NCBI RefSeq assembly: GCF_000011305.1
Contig: NC_004369.1
Location: 1,302,001-1,366,000, forward strand
Direction: 5' to 3'
DNA length: 64,000 nucleotides
From: Corynebacterium efficiens YS-314
GTDB taxonomy: Bacteria; Actinomycetota; Actinomycetes; Mycobacteriales; Mycobacteriaceae
A program made the translations under genes and the position numbers. Of this stretch, positions 28,068 to 36,270 are shown in pieces (within the stretch, counting starts at the first letter, position 1; each line of letters starts with the position of its first letter). Under the pieces are notes generated by a model, which saw only the letters and a program-made list of their open reading frames with translations, made no database searches and had not been told where the DNA came from.

Positions 28068-28721
28068 ATGACCTGGACACGAGATGACATGGCTGTGATC
28101 GCCGCATCGGAACTGGAGGACGGCGACTACGTCAACCTGGGTATCGGTATCCCGACCCTGATCGCCAACAATCTCCCCGACGGGGTCAATGTGGTGGTGC
28201 AGAGCGAGAATGGCATCCTCGGTATGGGCCCCAACCCCTATCCGGGTGAGGAGGATCCGGACCTCATCAACGCGGGTAAGCAGACCATCACGCTGGTACC
28301 GGGTGCGGTGATCTTCGATTCCGCCACCTCCTTCGGGATGATCCGTTCCGGCAAGATGAAGGCGGCGTTTCTAGGTGCGATGGAGGTATCCGCCAACGGG
28401 GACCTGGCGAACTGGCAGATCCCGGGGAAGCTCGTCAAGGGCATGGGAGGTGCCATGGATCTGGTGGCCGGTGCACGACGGGTGGTGGTGCTCACCGACC
28501 ACGTCAACAAGAACGGGGATCCGAAGATCGTCGAGAAGTGCACCCTCCCGCTGACCGGTGTCGGGGTGGTGGACAGGATCATCACCAACCTGGCGGTCTT
28601 CGATGTGACCGACGGGGGATTGGTCCTGCGTCGGATCGCGCCGGGTGTCACGGAGGATGAGGTCCGGGCCGGGACAGCCGCCCCGTTTGTCGTGGATCTC
28701 GAGGAGGAGGTCGGCTCATGA
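28068..28721 (+). CDS. 3-oxoacid CoA-transferase subunit B
   Basis: A 217-residue beta subunit with the catalytic Glu in [12 protein letters not shown], where the Glu forms the glutamyl-CoA thioester. [12 protein letters not shown] and the glycine-rich [14 protein letters not shown] stretch are typical. It starts three bases after subunit A behind an AGGAGG site, and its stop overlaps the thiolase start (ATGA), indicating tight co-translation and likely 1:1 heterodimer formation. Confidence 0.92.
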   Translation: MTWTRDDMAVIAASELEDGDYVNLGIGIPTLIANNLPDGVNVVVQSENGILGMGPNPYPGEEDPDLINAGKQTITLVPGAVIFDSATSFGMIRSGKMKAAFLGAMEVSANGDLANWQIPGKLVKGMGGAMDLVAGARRVVVLTDHVNKNGDPKIVEKCTLPLTGVGVVDRIITNLAVFDVTDGGLVLRRIAPGVTEDEVRAGTAAPFVVDLEEEVGS

Positions 28722-29803
28722 TGGGGATGCGTGGAGTCAGTGTTGCGGGAATCGGGGAGACCCCCATGGGGCGATACCCTGACCGCGGTCTGCGGGAGAT
28801 GATCCGGGAGGCGGGCAACCAGGCGATTGAGGATTCGGGGATCGATCCCCACGAGATCGACGCGGTGTTCGTCGGGAATTTCGCCGGCCAGACCCTCACC
28901 GGGCAGGGGCATCTGGGCCCCATGGTGACCGAGACCCTGGGATTGACCACCGTGCCGGCCATGCGTGTGGAAGGTGCCTGCGCCTCCGGTGGGTTGGCAT
29001 TGCTGCAGGCGGTCAACGCCATCCATTACGGCATTCACGACGTTGTCCTCGTGGGTGGGGTGGAGAAGATGACCCACCAGTCAACGGGTGTGGTGACCGG
29101 GGCGCTCACCTCGGCGATGGATGTGGAACTGGAGGCGCAGACGGGACAGACCTTCCCGGGGGAATTCGCAATGATCGCCCACCGCTATTTCCATGAGCAC
29201 CGCAATATCCAGCGGGAAATGGCTCAGGTGGCGGTGAATGCACACGATAATGCGCTGCTCAACCCTCACGCCCAGCTCCACAGGAAGATTGATGTGGACA
29301 AGGTCCTCGGGGCGCCCAGGATCGCGGATCCCCTCGGTCTCTTCGACTGTTCCCTGGTCACCGATGGGGCGGCCTTCCTGGTACTGACCGCCGATGATGT
29401 CTCCGATATCTACGGCGGGGGGCGGCGACACCGCCGAATCCGCATCACCGGATCCGGTCACGGCGGTGACGCCCTGACCCTGCAGGGGAAGAAATCGCAG
29501 ACCAGTTTCAGCGCCACTCTCCAGGCCGCCTCCACCGCCTATGCCCAGGCCGGGCGGGGTGCTGATGCCGTTGCCGAGGGGCGCACCGCCCTCCACGGGG
29601 ACATGCCCATCAATACCTCAGGTGGGCTGAAGGCGAAGGGACATGCGGTCGGTGCGACCGGGATCAGTCAGGCCATCGAAATCATCACCCAGCTGCGCGG
29701 TGCCGCGGGCGACCGGCAGGTGACCAAGGCGGACATCGGCCTGACCCATAATCTGGGGGGCACCGCCGCCACCTGTGTCATCAACATCTTCGAGGGAGAG
29801 TAA
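28718..29803 (+). CDS. SCP2-type thiolase, missing an internal active-site segment
   Basis: A 361-residue thiolase-fold protein expected to cleave a 3-oxoacyl-CoA made by the CoA transferase. The nucleophile Cys88 is in EGACASGG, and [17 protein letters not shown] carries the conserved His loop. In homologues as I know them, a stretch of about 35 residues with the H-D-C-F catalytic loop lies between AYAQAG and AVAEGRTAL. Here these join directly near 29552-29560, in frame. The protein is correspondingly shorter than the usual 385-395. It may be inactive or altered, or the gap may be an assembly error. Confidence 0.78.
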   Translation: MMGMRGVSVAGIGETPMGRYPDRGLREMIREAGNQAIEDSGIDPHEIDAVFVGNFAGQTLTGQGHLGPMVTETLGLTTVPAMRVEGACASGGLALLQAVNAIHYGIHDVVLVGGVEKMTHQSTGVVTGALTSAMDVELEAQTGQTFPGEFAMIAHRYFHEHRNIQREMAQVAVNAHDNALLNPHAQLHRKIDVDKVLGAPRIADPLGLFDCSLVTDGAAFLVLTADDVSDIYGGGRRHRRIRITGSGHGGDALTLQGKKSQTSFSATLQAASTAYAQAGRGADAVAEGRTALHGDMPINTSGGLKAKGHAVGATGISQAIEIITQLRGAAGDRQVTKADIGLTHNLGGTAATCVINIFEGE

Positions 29804-29807
29804 GGCA

Positions 29808-30023
29808 ATGGCAGCCACAGCCACCATCCACACCTACACCATCATCCGCACCCCTCCCGAGGGCTTCACGGGTGCGCCCTACTGCATCGCCATCGTCGAC
29901 GCTGGTGCCGGTCTGGAGACCGCCCGGATCGCAGGTTATGTCGACGGCGCGGGAATTGCCGTCGGTGATCCCGTCACGCCACTGGCGACACCGGATGCCC
30001 ACGGGGCGACCTACAGCCTCTAG
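29808..30023 (+). CDS. Small OB-fold protein (DUF35 C-terminal type), thiolase partner
   Basis: A 71-residue protein, MAATATIHTYTIIRTPPEGF..., with the strand pattern of the DUF35 OB fold (YTIIRTPPEGFTGAPYCIAIVD, GYVDGAGIAVGDPV). In archaea and some bacteria DUF35 proteins form stable complexes with SCP2-type thiolases and channel acyl-CoA. The usual N-terminal zinc ribbon with four cysteines is absent; only the OB half is present, with one Cys. It starts four bases after the thiolase stop and is the last gene of the operon. Confidence 0.7.
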   Translation: MAATATIHTYTIIRTPPEGFTGAPYCIAIVDAGAGLETARIAGYVDGAGIAVGDPVTPLATPDAHGATYSL

Positions 30024-30065
30024 ACCACGTCGCAGGTGCTGGCGGGGGAGGCGTCGACAAGCACA

Positions 30066-30097
30066 AAGGCCACGTCCCATGACTGGGACGTGGCCTT
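30066..30097. terminator. Bidirectional terminator between OB-fold gene and yceI
   Basis: Perfect 14-base arms (aaggccacgtccca / tgggacgtggcctt) with a 4-base loop, between two convergent genes. The outer AA/TT flanks suit termination from either side. Confidence 0.85.
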
Positions 30098-30110
30098 GAC
30101 GGGGGAGGCT

Positions 30111-30650
30111 TTAGGCCTGCTTGATGCCGGAGCCGTCGATCTGGATCTTGATCTCCTCGGAGACCAGGACGCCGCCGGTGTTCAGCGGGGCCTGCCAGTC
30201 GACGCCGAAGTCCTTGCGGTTGATCTTGGTGGTGGCCTCGAAGCCCATGCGGACGTTGCCGAATGGGTCCTCCGCAACGCCACCGACCTCAACGTCGAGG
30301 GTGACGGACTTGGTGGTCTCCTTGATGGTGAGATCACCGGTGACGGTGCCCTCGTTCTCGTTCTTGATGTTGAAGGAGGTGGCCACGAAGGTGATCTCCG
30401 GGAACTTCTCCACCGCGAAGAAATCATCACCCTTGACATGGCCATCGCGGTCCGCGTTGCCGGTGGTGAGGGAGTCGGCCTTGATAACGACCTTGGCGGA
30501 GGAGTTCTCCGGGTTGTCGGTATCAACAACGATATTTGAGTCGAATTCGGTGAACTTGCCGGTCACCTTGGTCACCATGGCGTGGCGGGCCACGAACTTG
30601 ATCTCGGTGTGGGCGGGGTCCAGAATCCAGGTACCGTTCAGGTTGGTCAT
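30111..30650 (-). CDS. YceI-family polyisoprenoid-binding-like protein
   Basis: A 179-residue lipocalin-like YceI domain covering the whole protein: NGTWILDPAHTEIKFVARHAMVTKV at the start, VKGDDFFAVEKFPEITFVA in the middle, and GFEATTKINRKDFGV near the end. No signal peptide, so probably cytoplasmic. AAGGA precedes ATG 30650. In C. glutamicum the equivalent gene (cg1322) is divergent from rosR and controlled by RosR; the same arrangement with two RosR-like boxes is seen here. Likely part of the oxidative-stress response; the ligand is unknown. Confidence 0.88.
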   Translation of the reverse strand: MTNLNGTWILDPAHTEIKFVARHAMVTKVTGKFTEFDSNIVVDTDNPENSSAKVVIKADSLTTGNADRDGHVKGDDFFAVEKFPEITFVATSFNIKNENEGTVTGDLTIKETTKSVTLDVEVGGVAEDPFGNVRMGFEATTKINRKDFGVDWQAPLNTGGVLVSEEIKIQIDGSGIKQA

Positions 30651-30770
30651 TTCATATCCTTCTCGTTGTTTTTGTGTCACCGGGGCTCTCGCCCCGGCTG
30701 TGTTCCAGGTTGCCGATCCTCTGCGGTGGGTGCCGTTTGCGATCGGTTCGTCTTCTATTATCGGCCAGCT

Positions 30771-30788
30771 TTGATGATGCGTCAACAA
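30771..30788. promoter_or_regulatory. RosR-like operator 1
   Basis: TTGATGATGCGTCAACAA matches the 18-bp RosR consensus as I recall it from C. glutamicum (TTGTTGAYRYRTCAACWA) at 17 of 18 positions. It lies between the divergent yceI and rosR starts, so it could control both. Confidence 0.75.
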
Positions 30789-30799
30789 GAATGGCAAAT

Positions 30800-30817
30800 T
30801 AGTTGATGCTTCAACAT
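30800..30817. promoter_or_regulatory. RosR-like operator 2
   Basis: TAGTTGATGCTTCAACAT matches the same RosR consensus at 15 of 18 positions. Its centre is 29 bases from that of the first site, close to three helical turns, which would allow two dimers on the same DNA face. Confidence 0.6.
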
Positions 30818-30940
30818 AAAAGCGCTGGTGGGAATATGAATAAAATGAGATGAGCGGGGGGTTTTCGTCCTGTCGTCCCTGTGGGTGGGGGTGGGGCAGT
30901 CCTTTGAAAGAACGCTCCGAACAGGGCTAAGGTAGATGAC

Positions 30941-31429
30941 ATGACAACACCTAGATGGCTCAATGATGAGGAGCAGAAGCTCTGGCGGCTGATCCTCGCC
31001 GCAACGCGCAAGATGGATCGCACCCTCGATGAGACCCTCCAGGCTGACCATGAACTGACCTCCTCCGAGTACTCCGTATTGGTATCCCTGTCCGAGGCGG
31101 GGGATCAGGAGATGCGACTGAGGGACCTGTGTATCGCACTGGAGTGGGACCGCAGCCGTACCTCCCACCAGATCACCCGCATGGACAGGAAGGGCCTGGT
31201 GGCCAAGGTGAAGTGTGAGGGTGACGCCCGTGGCGTGATCGTGGAACTCACCCCTGAGGGTGAGCGCAGACTCAAGCAGGCGGTGCCGGCGCACGTGGAA
31301 ACCGTGCGCCGTCTCGTCTTCGACCCCATGGAGCCTGAGCAGGCGGATGTGCTGCGCGATTATCTCACCGCGGCCCTCAACTCCGGTGCGTGTGACACCA
31401 CGGGCGATGCCGATGCCCTCGACGGCTAG
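30941..31429 (+). CDS. rosR: MarR-type hydrogen-peroxide-sensing regulator RosR
   Basis: A 162-residue MarR winged-helix protein; the DNA-binding part is LRDLCIALEWDRSRTSHQ through ITRMDRKGLVAKVK, followed by the wing. Its three cysteines are Cys64, Cys92 and Cys151, exactly the positions reported for RosR of C. glutamicum (Cg1324), whose DNA binding is lost on oxidation by peroxide. Gene order (divergent yceI) and RosR-like boxes upstream agree. RosR targets there include yceI, flavin reductases and the nar operon, which is also in this window. Confidence 0.9.
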   Translation: MTTPRWLNDEEQKLWRLILAATRKMDRTLDETLQADHELTSSEYSVLVSLSEAGDQEMRLRDLCIALEWDRSRTSHQITRMDRKGLVAKVKCEGDARGVIVELTPEGERRLKQAVPAHVETVRRLVFDPMEPEQADVLRDYLTAALNSGACDTTGDADALDG

Positions 31430-31550
31430 GGGGTGCGCGGACCCATGTTCCCTAGGGGATAAAAGGGGGGCCATCCCCGATGCGCACACGCCGCTGCGCG
31501 GGGACACTGGTGGGTAGAGGAAAACACCCATCAGTATGAAGGAGCGGGAC

Positions 31551-31799
31551 ATGACAACCCCGAACAACCAGAACAGTTCTTTTGACAAGGCACTCAGCAC
31601 CGCCTCGTCCCATGCCCGCCGGATCCGGCGCAGCCCCACCAACAAGTGGATCGGTGGCGTTGCCGGTGGCCTCGCGGAAACCTACGGATGGAACCCCATG
31701 CTGGTCAGGCTGGTATTCGTGGCCACCCTGCTCATCCCGCTTCCGGGGTCACAGATCCTGATGTACCTGCTCGCGTGGCTGATCATCCCCAAGCGCTAA
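31551..31799 (+). CDS. PspC-domain small membrane protein
   Basis: An 82-residue protein. After a polar N-terminus, RRSPTNKWIGGVAGGLAETYGWNPMLVRLVFVATLL and LMYLLAWLIIPKR form the PspC domain with two hydrophobic stretches. PspC proteins act at the membrane in envelope stress or, fused to kinases, in signalling; here it is stand-alone. ATG 31551 is chosen because AAGGAG lies at 31539-31544. An ATG at 31536 overlaps that site and is unlikely. Confidence 0.82.
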   Translation: MTTPNNQNSSFDKALSTASSHARRIRRSPTNKWIGGVAGGLAETYGWNPMLVRLVFVATLLIPLPGSQILMYLLAWLIIPKR

Positions 31800-31821
31800 A
31801 CCCGGGGTTGGAGTGCATTAA

Positions 31822-31866
31822 GCCCGCGTCCTGACTGACCATCTGGTCAATGGGGGCGCGGGTTTT
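31822..31866 (+). terminator. Terminator after pspC
   Basis: GCCCGCG and CGCGGG form outer arms around an inner TGACCA/TGGTCA hairpin, followed by TTTT. Just before the convergent unknown gene. Confidence 0.6.
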
Positions 31867-31885
31867 GCACGTCTTTGGCCGGAGA

Positions 31886-32326
31886 TTAATCCGCCGGCAG
31901 GATGAGGCGGCTCACACTGCGGCTGAGGCGTTCCACGGATTCCTGATCATCGGAGTACAGGTCCTGCAGCGCCCAGGTCTTCTTCGGGGAGAGCATCTCG
32001 AACAGGGAGCTGATGGTCTGGGAACCGTCCAGCTCATCGAGATCGCTGTCATTGAGCGTCAGCACGGACAGGGTGAAGGGGGATGTGTTGATGAAGGGCA
32101 CCATCACCGTGGAGGCACCGTTCTCGAAGTGTTCCAGGGCGTCGGTGCGCACATCGGCGAGGAGTGCTGCGGAGGTGGCAGGGACCATGGGGGTCTGGGG
32201 GCCCAGGCAGTCTCCGGAGATGAGGTCTTCGCGGATCCACTGCTGGTTGAGTGCCTTCAGGTAGACAGTGGCGGTCAAAAGGCGGAGCTCGGTGGTGCGC
32301 TTCTCTGCTGTACTGCGAAATCTCAC
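31886..32326 (-). CDS. Hypothetical protein
   Basis: A 146-residue soluble protein that I do not recognise. The GTG at 32326 is preferred since GGAAGG lies 6 bases upstream; the frame extends seven codons further to a TTG without a site. The C-terminal half is acidic (LNDSDLDELDGS, LYSDDQESVERLSRSVS). No signal peptide, membrane helix or cysteine motif (one Cys). It stands alone, convergent with pspC, with a 387-base upstream region to the tRNA. Confidence 0.55.
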   Translation of the reverse strand: MRFRSTAEKRTTELRLLTATVYLKALNQQWIREDLISGDCLGPQTPMVPATSAALLADVRTDALEHFENGASTVMVPFINTSPFTLSVLTLNDSDLDELDGSQTISSLFEMLSPKKTWALQDLYSDDQESVERLSRSVSRLILPAD

Positions 32327-32565
32327 GATAAACCTTCCAAAATCCAAGTGGCTGATGTCGGGAACCTGCTGCTTGGAGGCCCAGTATCCCTCAACCGTTT
32401 CTCAAGCAGAACCTCAGAAACTAAATCCACATCACAGGGAGTGAAATGTACCACACCCTAATGCCATCAAACTCTAACGTAATTGCCATGGATAGGCACC
32501 CATCCGCCCCGTATGGTGACAAATGCCATATACCTATCAAATGACATACATTATGCCAATATAAC

Positions 32566-32581
32566 GAAACGATTTCGTTTC
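32566..32581. promoter_or_regulatory. Perfect palindrome GAAACGA-TT-TCGTTTC
   Basis: Seven-base perfect arms with a 2-base centre in AT-rich DNA, resembling an operator for a dimeric (LacI-, TetR- or GntR-type) regulator. It is about 240 bases upstream of the unknown gene. No regulator gene is adjacent. Confidence 0.4.
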
Positions 32582-32655
32582 CCACAAACTAGCAGACAAA
32601 TCCACATTCCGGTCATGCGCAACACGGTGTCCTTGCTCACCCGTGAAAGCAGCAA

Positions 32656-32691
32656 CACCGCCGTGCCTACGTTTCGTAGTCCACGACGGTG
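32656..32691 (-). terminator. Hairpin downstream of tRNA-Arg
   Basis: Long imperfect stem with a 3-base loop: caccgccgtgcctacg pairs with cgtagtccacgacggtg apart from a few mismatches. It lies 22 bases after the tRNA 3' end in its direction of transcription and is a likely terminator or processing signal. Confidence 0.55.
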
Positions 32692-32713
32692 CCACTGTAC
32701 ATATATTTCTCTG

Positions 32714-32786
32714 TGCCCCCGATAGGAGTCGAACCTACGACCTTCGGTACCGGAAACCGGTGCTCTATCCACTGAGCTACGGAGGC
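32714..32786 (-). tRNA. tRNA-Arg (anticodon CCG)
   Basis: Read on the minus strand, a 73-nt cloverleaf: acceptor GCCTCCG pairs with CGGGGGC (one G-T), D stem GCTC/GAGC, anticodon loop TTCCGGT with anticodon CCG (reads CGG), T arm GTAGG-TTCGACT-CCTAT, discriminator A. The top anticodon-stem pair (C-A) is mismatched. CCA is not encoded. Confidence 0.93.
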
Positions 32787-32869
32787 GAACCGCCATCGCA
32801 GACAAGGTGGATCACCACTGTCTGACGACAACGGTGTAATGCTATCACCATCGGTTGCCGGAAGGTCAA

Positions 32870-34471
32870 TCAGGGGGTCGGTATGTACCCCGGAAGTGAG
32901 GTCACACCGGGGTTCCCGGTGCGCAGATACTCGATCATCGCGGCGGAGACAGCCGGGTTCTGAGTGCCGATGGCCTGACCGTGGCCGGGGCCATCGACGG
33001 TGAGGACATGGGCCCCCATGGCCCGGGCCAGCTCACCGTGGAGGCGGTAGGGGGTCTGTGGATCACGCGTGCCCTGGATGAGCAGTGGCTGCACCTCGAG
33101 CTGGGAGCCGTCGAGGGGCTGCACGCCACTGGTGGGTGTGAGCCCGGAACAGGCCATACCGGAGGAGAAGAAAGTGGAGTTGGCGGAGAAGATATCCCCG
33201 GTGACCAGTCCCGTCCAGGCCGCACGGGGGATCTCCAGCGGGTTGGGGGCCACGGAGTTCTCATTGCACATGACCAGTCGCTGCATGTTGACGGCATTGC
33301 TCATCACCAGTTGGGTCTGCTCATCCGCGGACAGCTGGGTCAGGTCGGGTACGGGATCCTGCCCGGAGATCGCCCGGGCGAGGTTGGGCCACGTCGACGG
33401 CTGGGGGATGGTGGACTGGGTGATGAGAAGCAGCGGACTCATCGCCTGGTTGGCACCCGGGTTGAGCAGCTGTGTTGCCAGACCCTGCAGTGCCACACCC
33501 GTCGGCGCGACCGCATTGACCACATCGGCGCCCAGCTGTCCGGATGAGGCGAAGGCCGGCGGGATGTCACCGACGCGGGCGGGTGGGGGAGCCACGGTGG
33601 GGTTCGTGCCGGACTCGGCAACGATGCGGTTGGACCAGGACTGGTATACCGCCAGTGGGGTTTCACCGAGCCCGTAGACCTCATGGTGGTCCGCCGCCCA
33701 GGTGAAGAAGTCGTGCAGCGCATCGATATAACCCTGTTCCTGCGCGGCCATCACGCCGTTCCAACTCAGCCCCGGTGCCATGGCGGAATCCAACACCACC
33801 CGGTCGGTGTGGCCGGGGTAGCGGGTGGCATAGACCGACCCCAGGTAGGTGCCGTAGGACAACCCGAGGATGGAGATCTTCTCCTCACCGAGTGCACGGC
33901 GGACCATCTCCCAGTCATTGGCGGTGTTGTCGGTGGTCAGGCTGGAGGTGTACCCCGGGGTGCCCAGCTCACAGGAATCGCGGACGAAGGCGCCGGCCTG
34001 GGTGATCATGCGCAGTTCGTCATAACCGGGTGCCGGGGTGGAACAGTCGACCGGGGTGGAACCGATCAGGCCACGCGGCTGGACGGCCACCAGATCCCAT
34101 TCGTTGTAGAGCTCCGCAGGCCAGTCCATGCCGGTGTTGCCGAAGAAGGAATAGGCATCCCCGCCGGGGCCGCCGGCATTACCGAAAAGTGCGCCCCGCC
34201 GGGCACTCTGATCGCGGGCCGGGATCTGCACGAACCCCACCGAGATCTCACCGGCGGCGGGATCCGAGTAGTGCATGGGCACCTCGATGCGACCACACTG
34301 TGCGGTGGGGATATCCACCTGGGCCGGACATTCCTCCCAGGTGATCGAATCCCCGGCACCACCCGGGGCCTGCTGGGCGCTGGCCGCCGGGGCCACGACT
34401 CCCGCTGCGATCACGGTCGCGGACAGGAGGGAGAGCACGCTGTTTCTCACGCGGTTTGTGACAGTAACCAT
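32870..34471 (-). CDS. Secreted alpha/beta hydrolase, tripeptidyl-aminopeptidase-like
   Basis: A 533-residue exported hydrolase. The Sec signal peptide spans residues 1-32, ending in ASA before QQAPGG. Catalytic elements are the oxyanion region LFGNAGGPGG, the nucleophile elbow GLSYGTYLG (Ser205), the Asp in QGTRDPQTPY and the His in VDGPGHGQ. It resembles Streptomyces tripeptidyl aminopeptidases and proline iminopeptidase relatives that trim N-termini of peptides outside the cell. ATG 34471 is chosen for its GGAG site and because the signal peptide begins there. It is divergent from argS. Confidence 0.85.
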   Translation of the reverse strand: MVTVTNRVRNSVLSLLSATVIAAGVVAPAASAQQAPGGAGDSITWEECPAQVDIPTAQCGRIEVPMHYSDPAAGEISVGFVQIPARDQSARRGALFGNAGGPGGDAYSFFGNTGMDWPAELYNEWDLVAVQPRGLIGSTPVDCSTPAPGYDELRMITQAGAFVRDSCELGTPGYTSSLTTDNTANDWEMVRRALGEEKISILGLSYGTYLGSVYATRYPGHTDRVVLDSAMAPGLSWNGVMAAQEQGYIDALHDFFTWAADHHEVYGLGETPLAVYQSWSNRIVAESGTNPTVAPPPARVGDIPPAFASSGQLGADVVNAVAPTGVALQGLATQLLNPGANQAMSPLLLITQSTIPQPSTWPNLARAISGQDPVPDLTQLSADEQTQLVMSNAVNMQRLVMCNENSVAPNPLEIPRAAWTGLVTGDIFSANSTFFSSGMACSGLTPTSGVQPLDGSQLEVQPLLIQGTRDPQTPYRLHGELARAMGAHVLTVDGPGHGQAIGTQNPAVSAAMIEYLRTGNPGVTSLPGYIPTP

Positions 34472-34603
34472 CCATAACTCCAATGCTTGGGATTTTGTGT
34501 GAGAGTCTATAGCGCTGGCAGGGTTTGTGATACCCCACACCGTCAGTGGAGCTGGGTTGTCCTTAAGAAGACCCTGTATTCTGTGCATATGGTGGGGCTC
34601 GGC

Positions 34604-34609
34604 TAGAAT
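34604..34609 (+). promoter_or_regulatory. Probable -10 element of argS, leaderless transcript
   Basis: TAGAAT ends 8 bases before the argS ATG, so transcription would begin at or next to the start codon. No Shine-Dalgarno is present (the gap is TTCTCCCC). A weak TGTGCA lies 16 bases upstream as a possible -35. Confidence 0.5.
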
Positions 34610-34617
34610 TTCTCCCC

Positions 34618-36270
34618 ATGACACCAGCTGATCTTGCAACACTGATCAAGCAGACCGCGGTTGAGGTCCTCACCTCCCGTGATCTGGACGCCTCCATGCT
34701 CCCGGAGCAGATCGTGGTGGAGCGTCCCCGTAACCCCGAGCACGGTGATTACGCCACCAACGTCGCCCTGCAGGTGGCCAAGAAGGTCGGCGTGACCCCC
34801 CGCGATCTGGGTACCTGGCTCGCCGAGGCGCTCGCCGCCGATGACAGCATCGATTCCGCGGAGATCGCCGGCCCCGGATTCATCAACATCCGACTGGCGG
34901 CTGCCGCGCAGGGTGAGATCGTGGCGAAGATCCTGGAGCAGGGCGAGAAGTTCGGCACCTCCGACCACCTGTCCCACCTGGACGTGAACCTGGAGTTCGT
35001 CTCCGCGAACCCGACTGGCCCGATCCACCTGGGTGGTACCCGCTGGGCCGCCGTGGGTGATTCCCTGGGCCGTGTGCTCGAGGCCGCCGGCGCGAAGGTC
35101 ACCCGCGAGTACTACTTCAATGACCACGGTCGTCAGATCGACCGTTTCGCCCTGTCGCTGCTGGCGGCGGCGAAGGGGGAGCCCACCCCCGAGGACGGTT
35201 ACGGGGGGGAATACATCCGGGAGATTGCAGAGGCCATCGTCGCAAAGCACCCGGACGCCCTGGACCGCACCCCGGAGGAGACCCAGGAGCTGTTCCGCTC
35301 CGAGGGTGTGGAGATGATGTTCTCCCACATCCGTGAATCCCTGCATGAATTCGGCACCGATTTCGACGTGTACTTCCACGAGAACTCCCTGTTCGAATCC
35401 GGTGCCGTGGACCGTGCGGTGCAGAAACTCAAGGACAACGGCAACCTCTACGAGTCCGATGGTGCCTGGTGGCTGCGGTCCACCGACTTCGGTGATGACA
35501 AGGACCGTGTGGTCATCAAATCGGATGGTGATGCCGCCTACATCGCCGGTGACATCGCCTACGTGCAGGACAAGTTCGAGCGCGGCCACAACCTCAACAT
35601 CTACATGCTGGGCGCCGACCACCACGGTTACATCGCCCGCCTCAAGGCAGCGGCGGCCGCCCTGGGATACGCCCCGGAGGGCGTGGAGGTGCTCATCGGC
35701 CAGATGGTCAACCTGCTGCGCGACGGCACCGCTGTGCGCATGTCCAAGCGCGCCGGCACCGTGGTCACCCTCGACGACCTGGTCGAGGCCATCGGCATCG
35801 ACGCCGCCCGCTACTCCCTGATCCGCTCGTCGGTGGACTCCTCCCTGGACATCGATCTCGGCCTGTGGGAATCGCAGTCCTCCGACAACCCGGTGTACTA
35901 CGTGCAGTACGGCCATGCCCGTCTGTGCTCGATCGCCCGCAAGGCCGCCGACCTCGGCGTCACCTACGAGGATGCGGACCTGTCCCTGCTCACCCATGAC
36001 CGCGAGGGCGACCTCATCCGCACCCTGGGTGAATTCCCCGCCGTCATCCGTGCCGCCGCGGATCTGCGCGAACCACACCGTATCGCCCGCTACGCTGAGG
36101 AGCTGGCAGGAACCTTCCACCGGTTCTACGATTCCTGTCAGATCCTGCCCAAGGCCGATGAGGAGAAGGCGCCGATCCACGCGGCCCGTCTGGCTCTCGC
36201 CGCCGCCACCCGCCAGACACTGGCCAACGCCCTCGCGCTGGTCGGAGTATCCGCACCGGAGAAGATGTAA
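34618..36270 (+). CDS. argS: Arginyl-tRNA synthetase
   Basis: A 550-residue class I synthetase that charges tRNA-Arg. The N-terminal additional domain is followed by [19 protein letters not shown], in which the HIGH box reads HLGG as in other actinobacterial ArgRS. A KMSKS-like MSKRAG lies near residue 378, and the anticodon-binding domain ends the protein. lysA follows directly after its stop codon, the argS-lysA operon known in C. glutamicum where arginine and lysine supply are co-regulated. Confidence 0.96.
   Translation: MTPADLATLIKQTAVEVLTSRDLDASMLPEQIVVERPRNPEHGDYATNVALQVAKKVGVTPRDLGTWLAEALAADDSIDSAEIAGPGFINIRLAAAAQGEIVAKILEQGEKFGTSDHLSHLDVNLEFVSANPTGPIHLGGTRWAAVGDSLGRVLEAAGAKVTREYYFNDHGRQIDRFALSLLAAAKGEPTPEDGYGGEYIREIAEAIVAKHPDALDRTPEETQELFRSEGVEMMFSHIRESLHEFGTDFDVYFHENSLFESGAVDRAVQKLKDNGNLYESDGAWWLRSTDFGDDKDRVVIKSDGDAAYIAGDIAYVQDKFERGHNLNIYMLGADHHGYIARLKAAAAALGYAPEGVEVLIGQMVNLLRDGTAVRMSKRAGTVVTLDDLVEAIGIDAARYSLIRSSVDSSLDIDLGLWESQSSDNPVYYVQYGHARLCSIARKAADLGVTYEDADLSLLTHDREGDLIRTLGEFPAVIRAAADLREPHRIARYAEELAGTFHRFYDSCQILPKADEEKAPIHAARLALAAATRQTLANALALVGVSAPEKM

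Larger units (their letters stand above)
32327..32713. other. AT-rich intergenic region upstream of the hypothetical gene
   Basis: About 390 bases, visibly more AT-rich than the surroundings (for example 32455-32600). It holds a perfect palindrome at 32566-32581 and the hairpin that follows the tRNA. No credible gene. Lower GC may mark acquired DNA or simply a promoter region. Confidence 0.45.
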
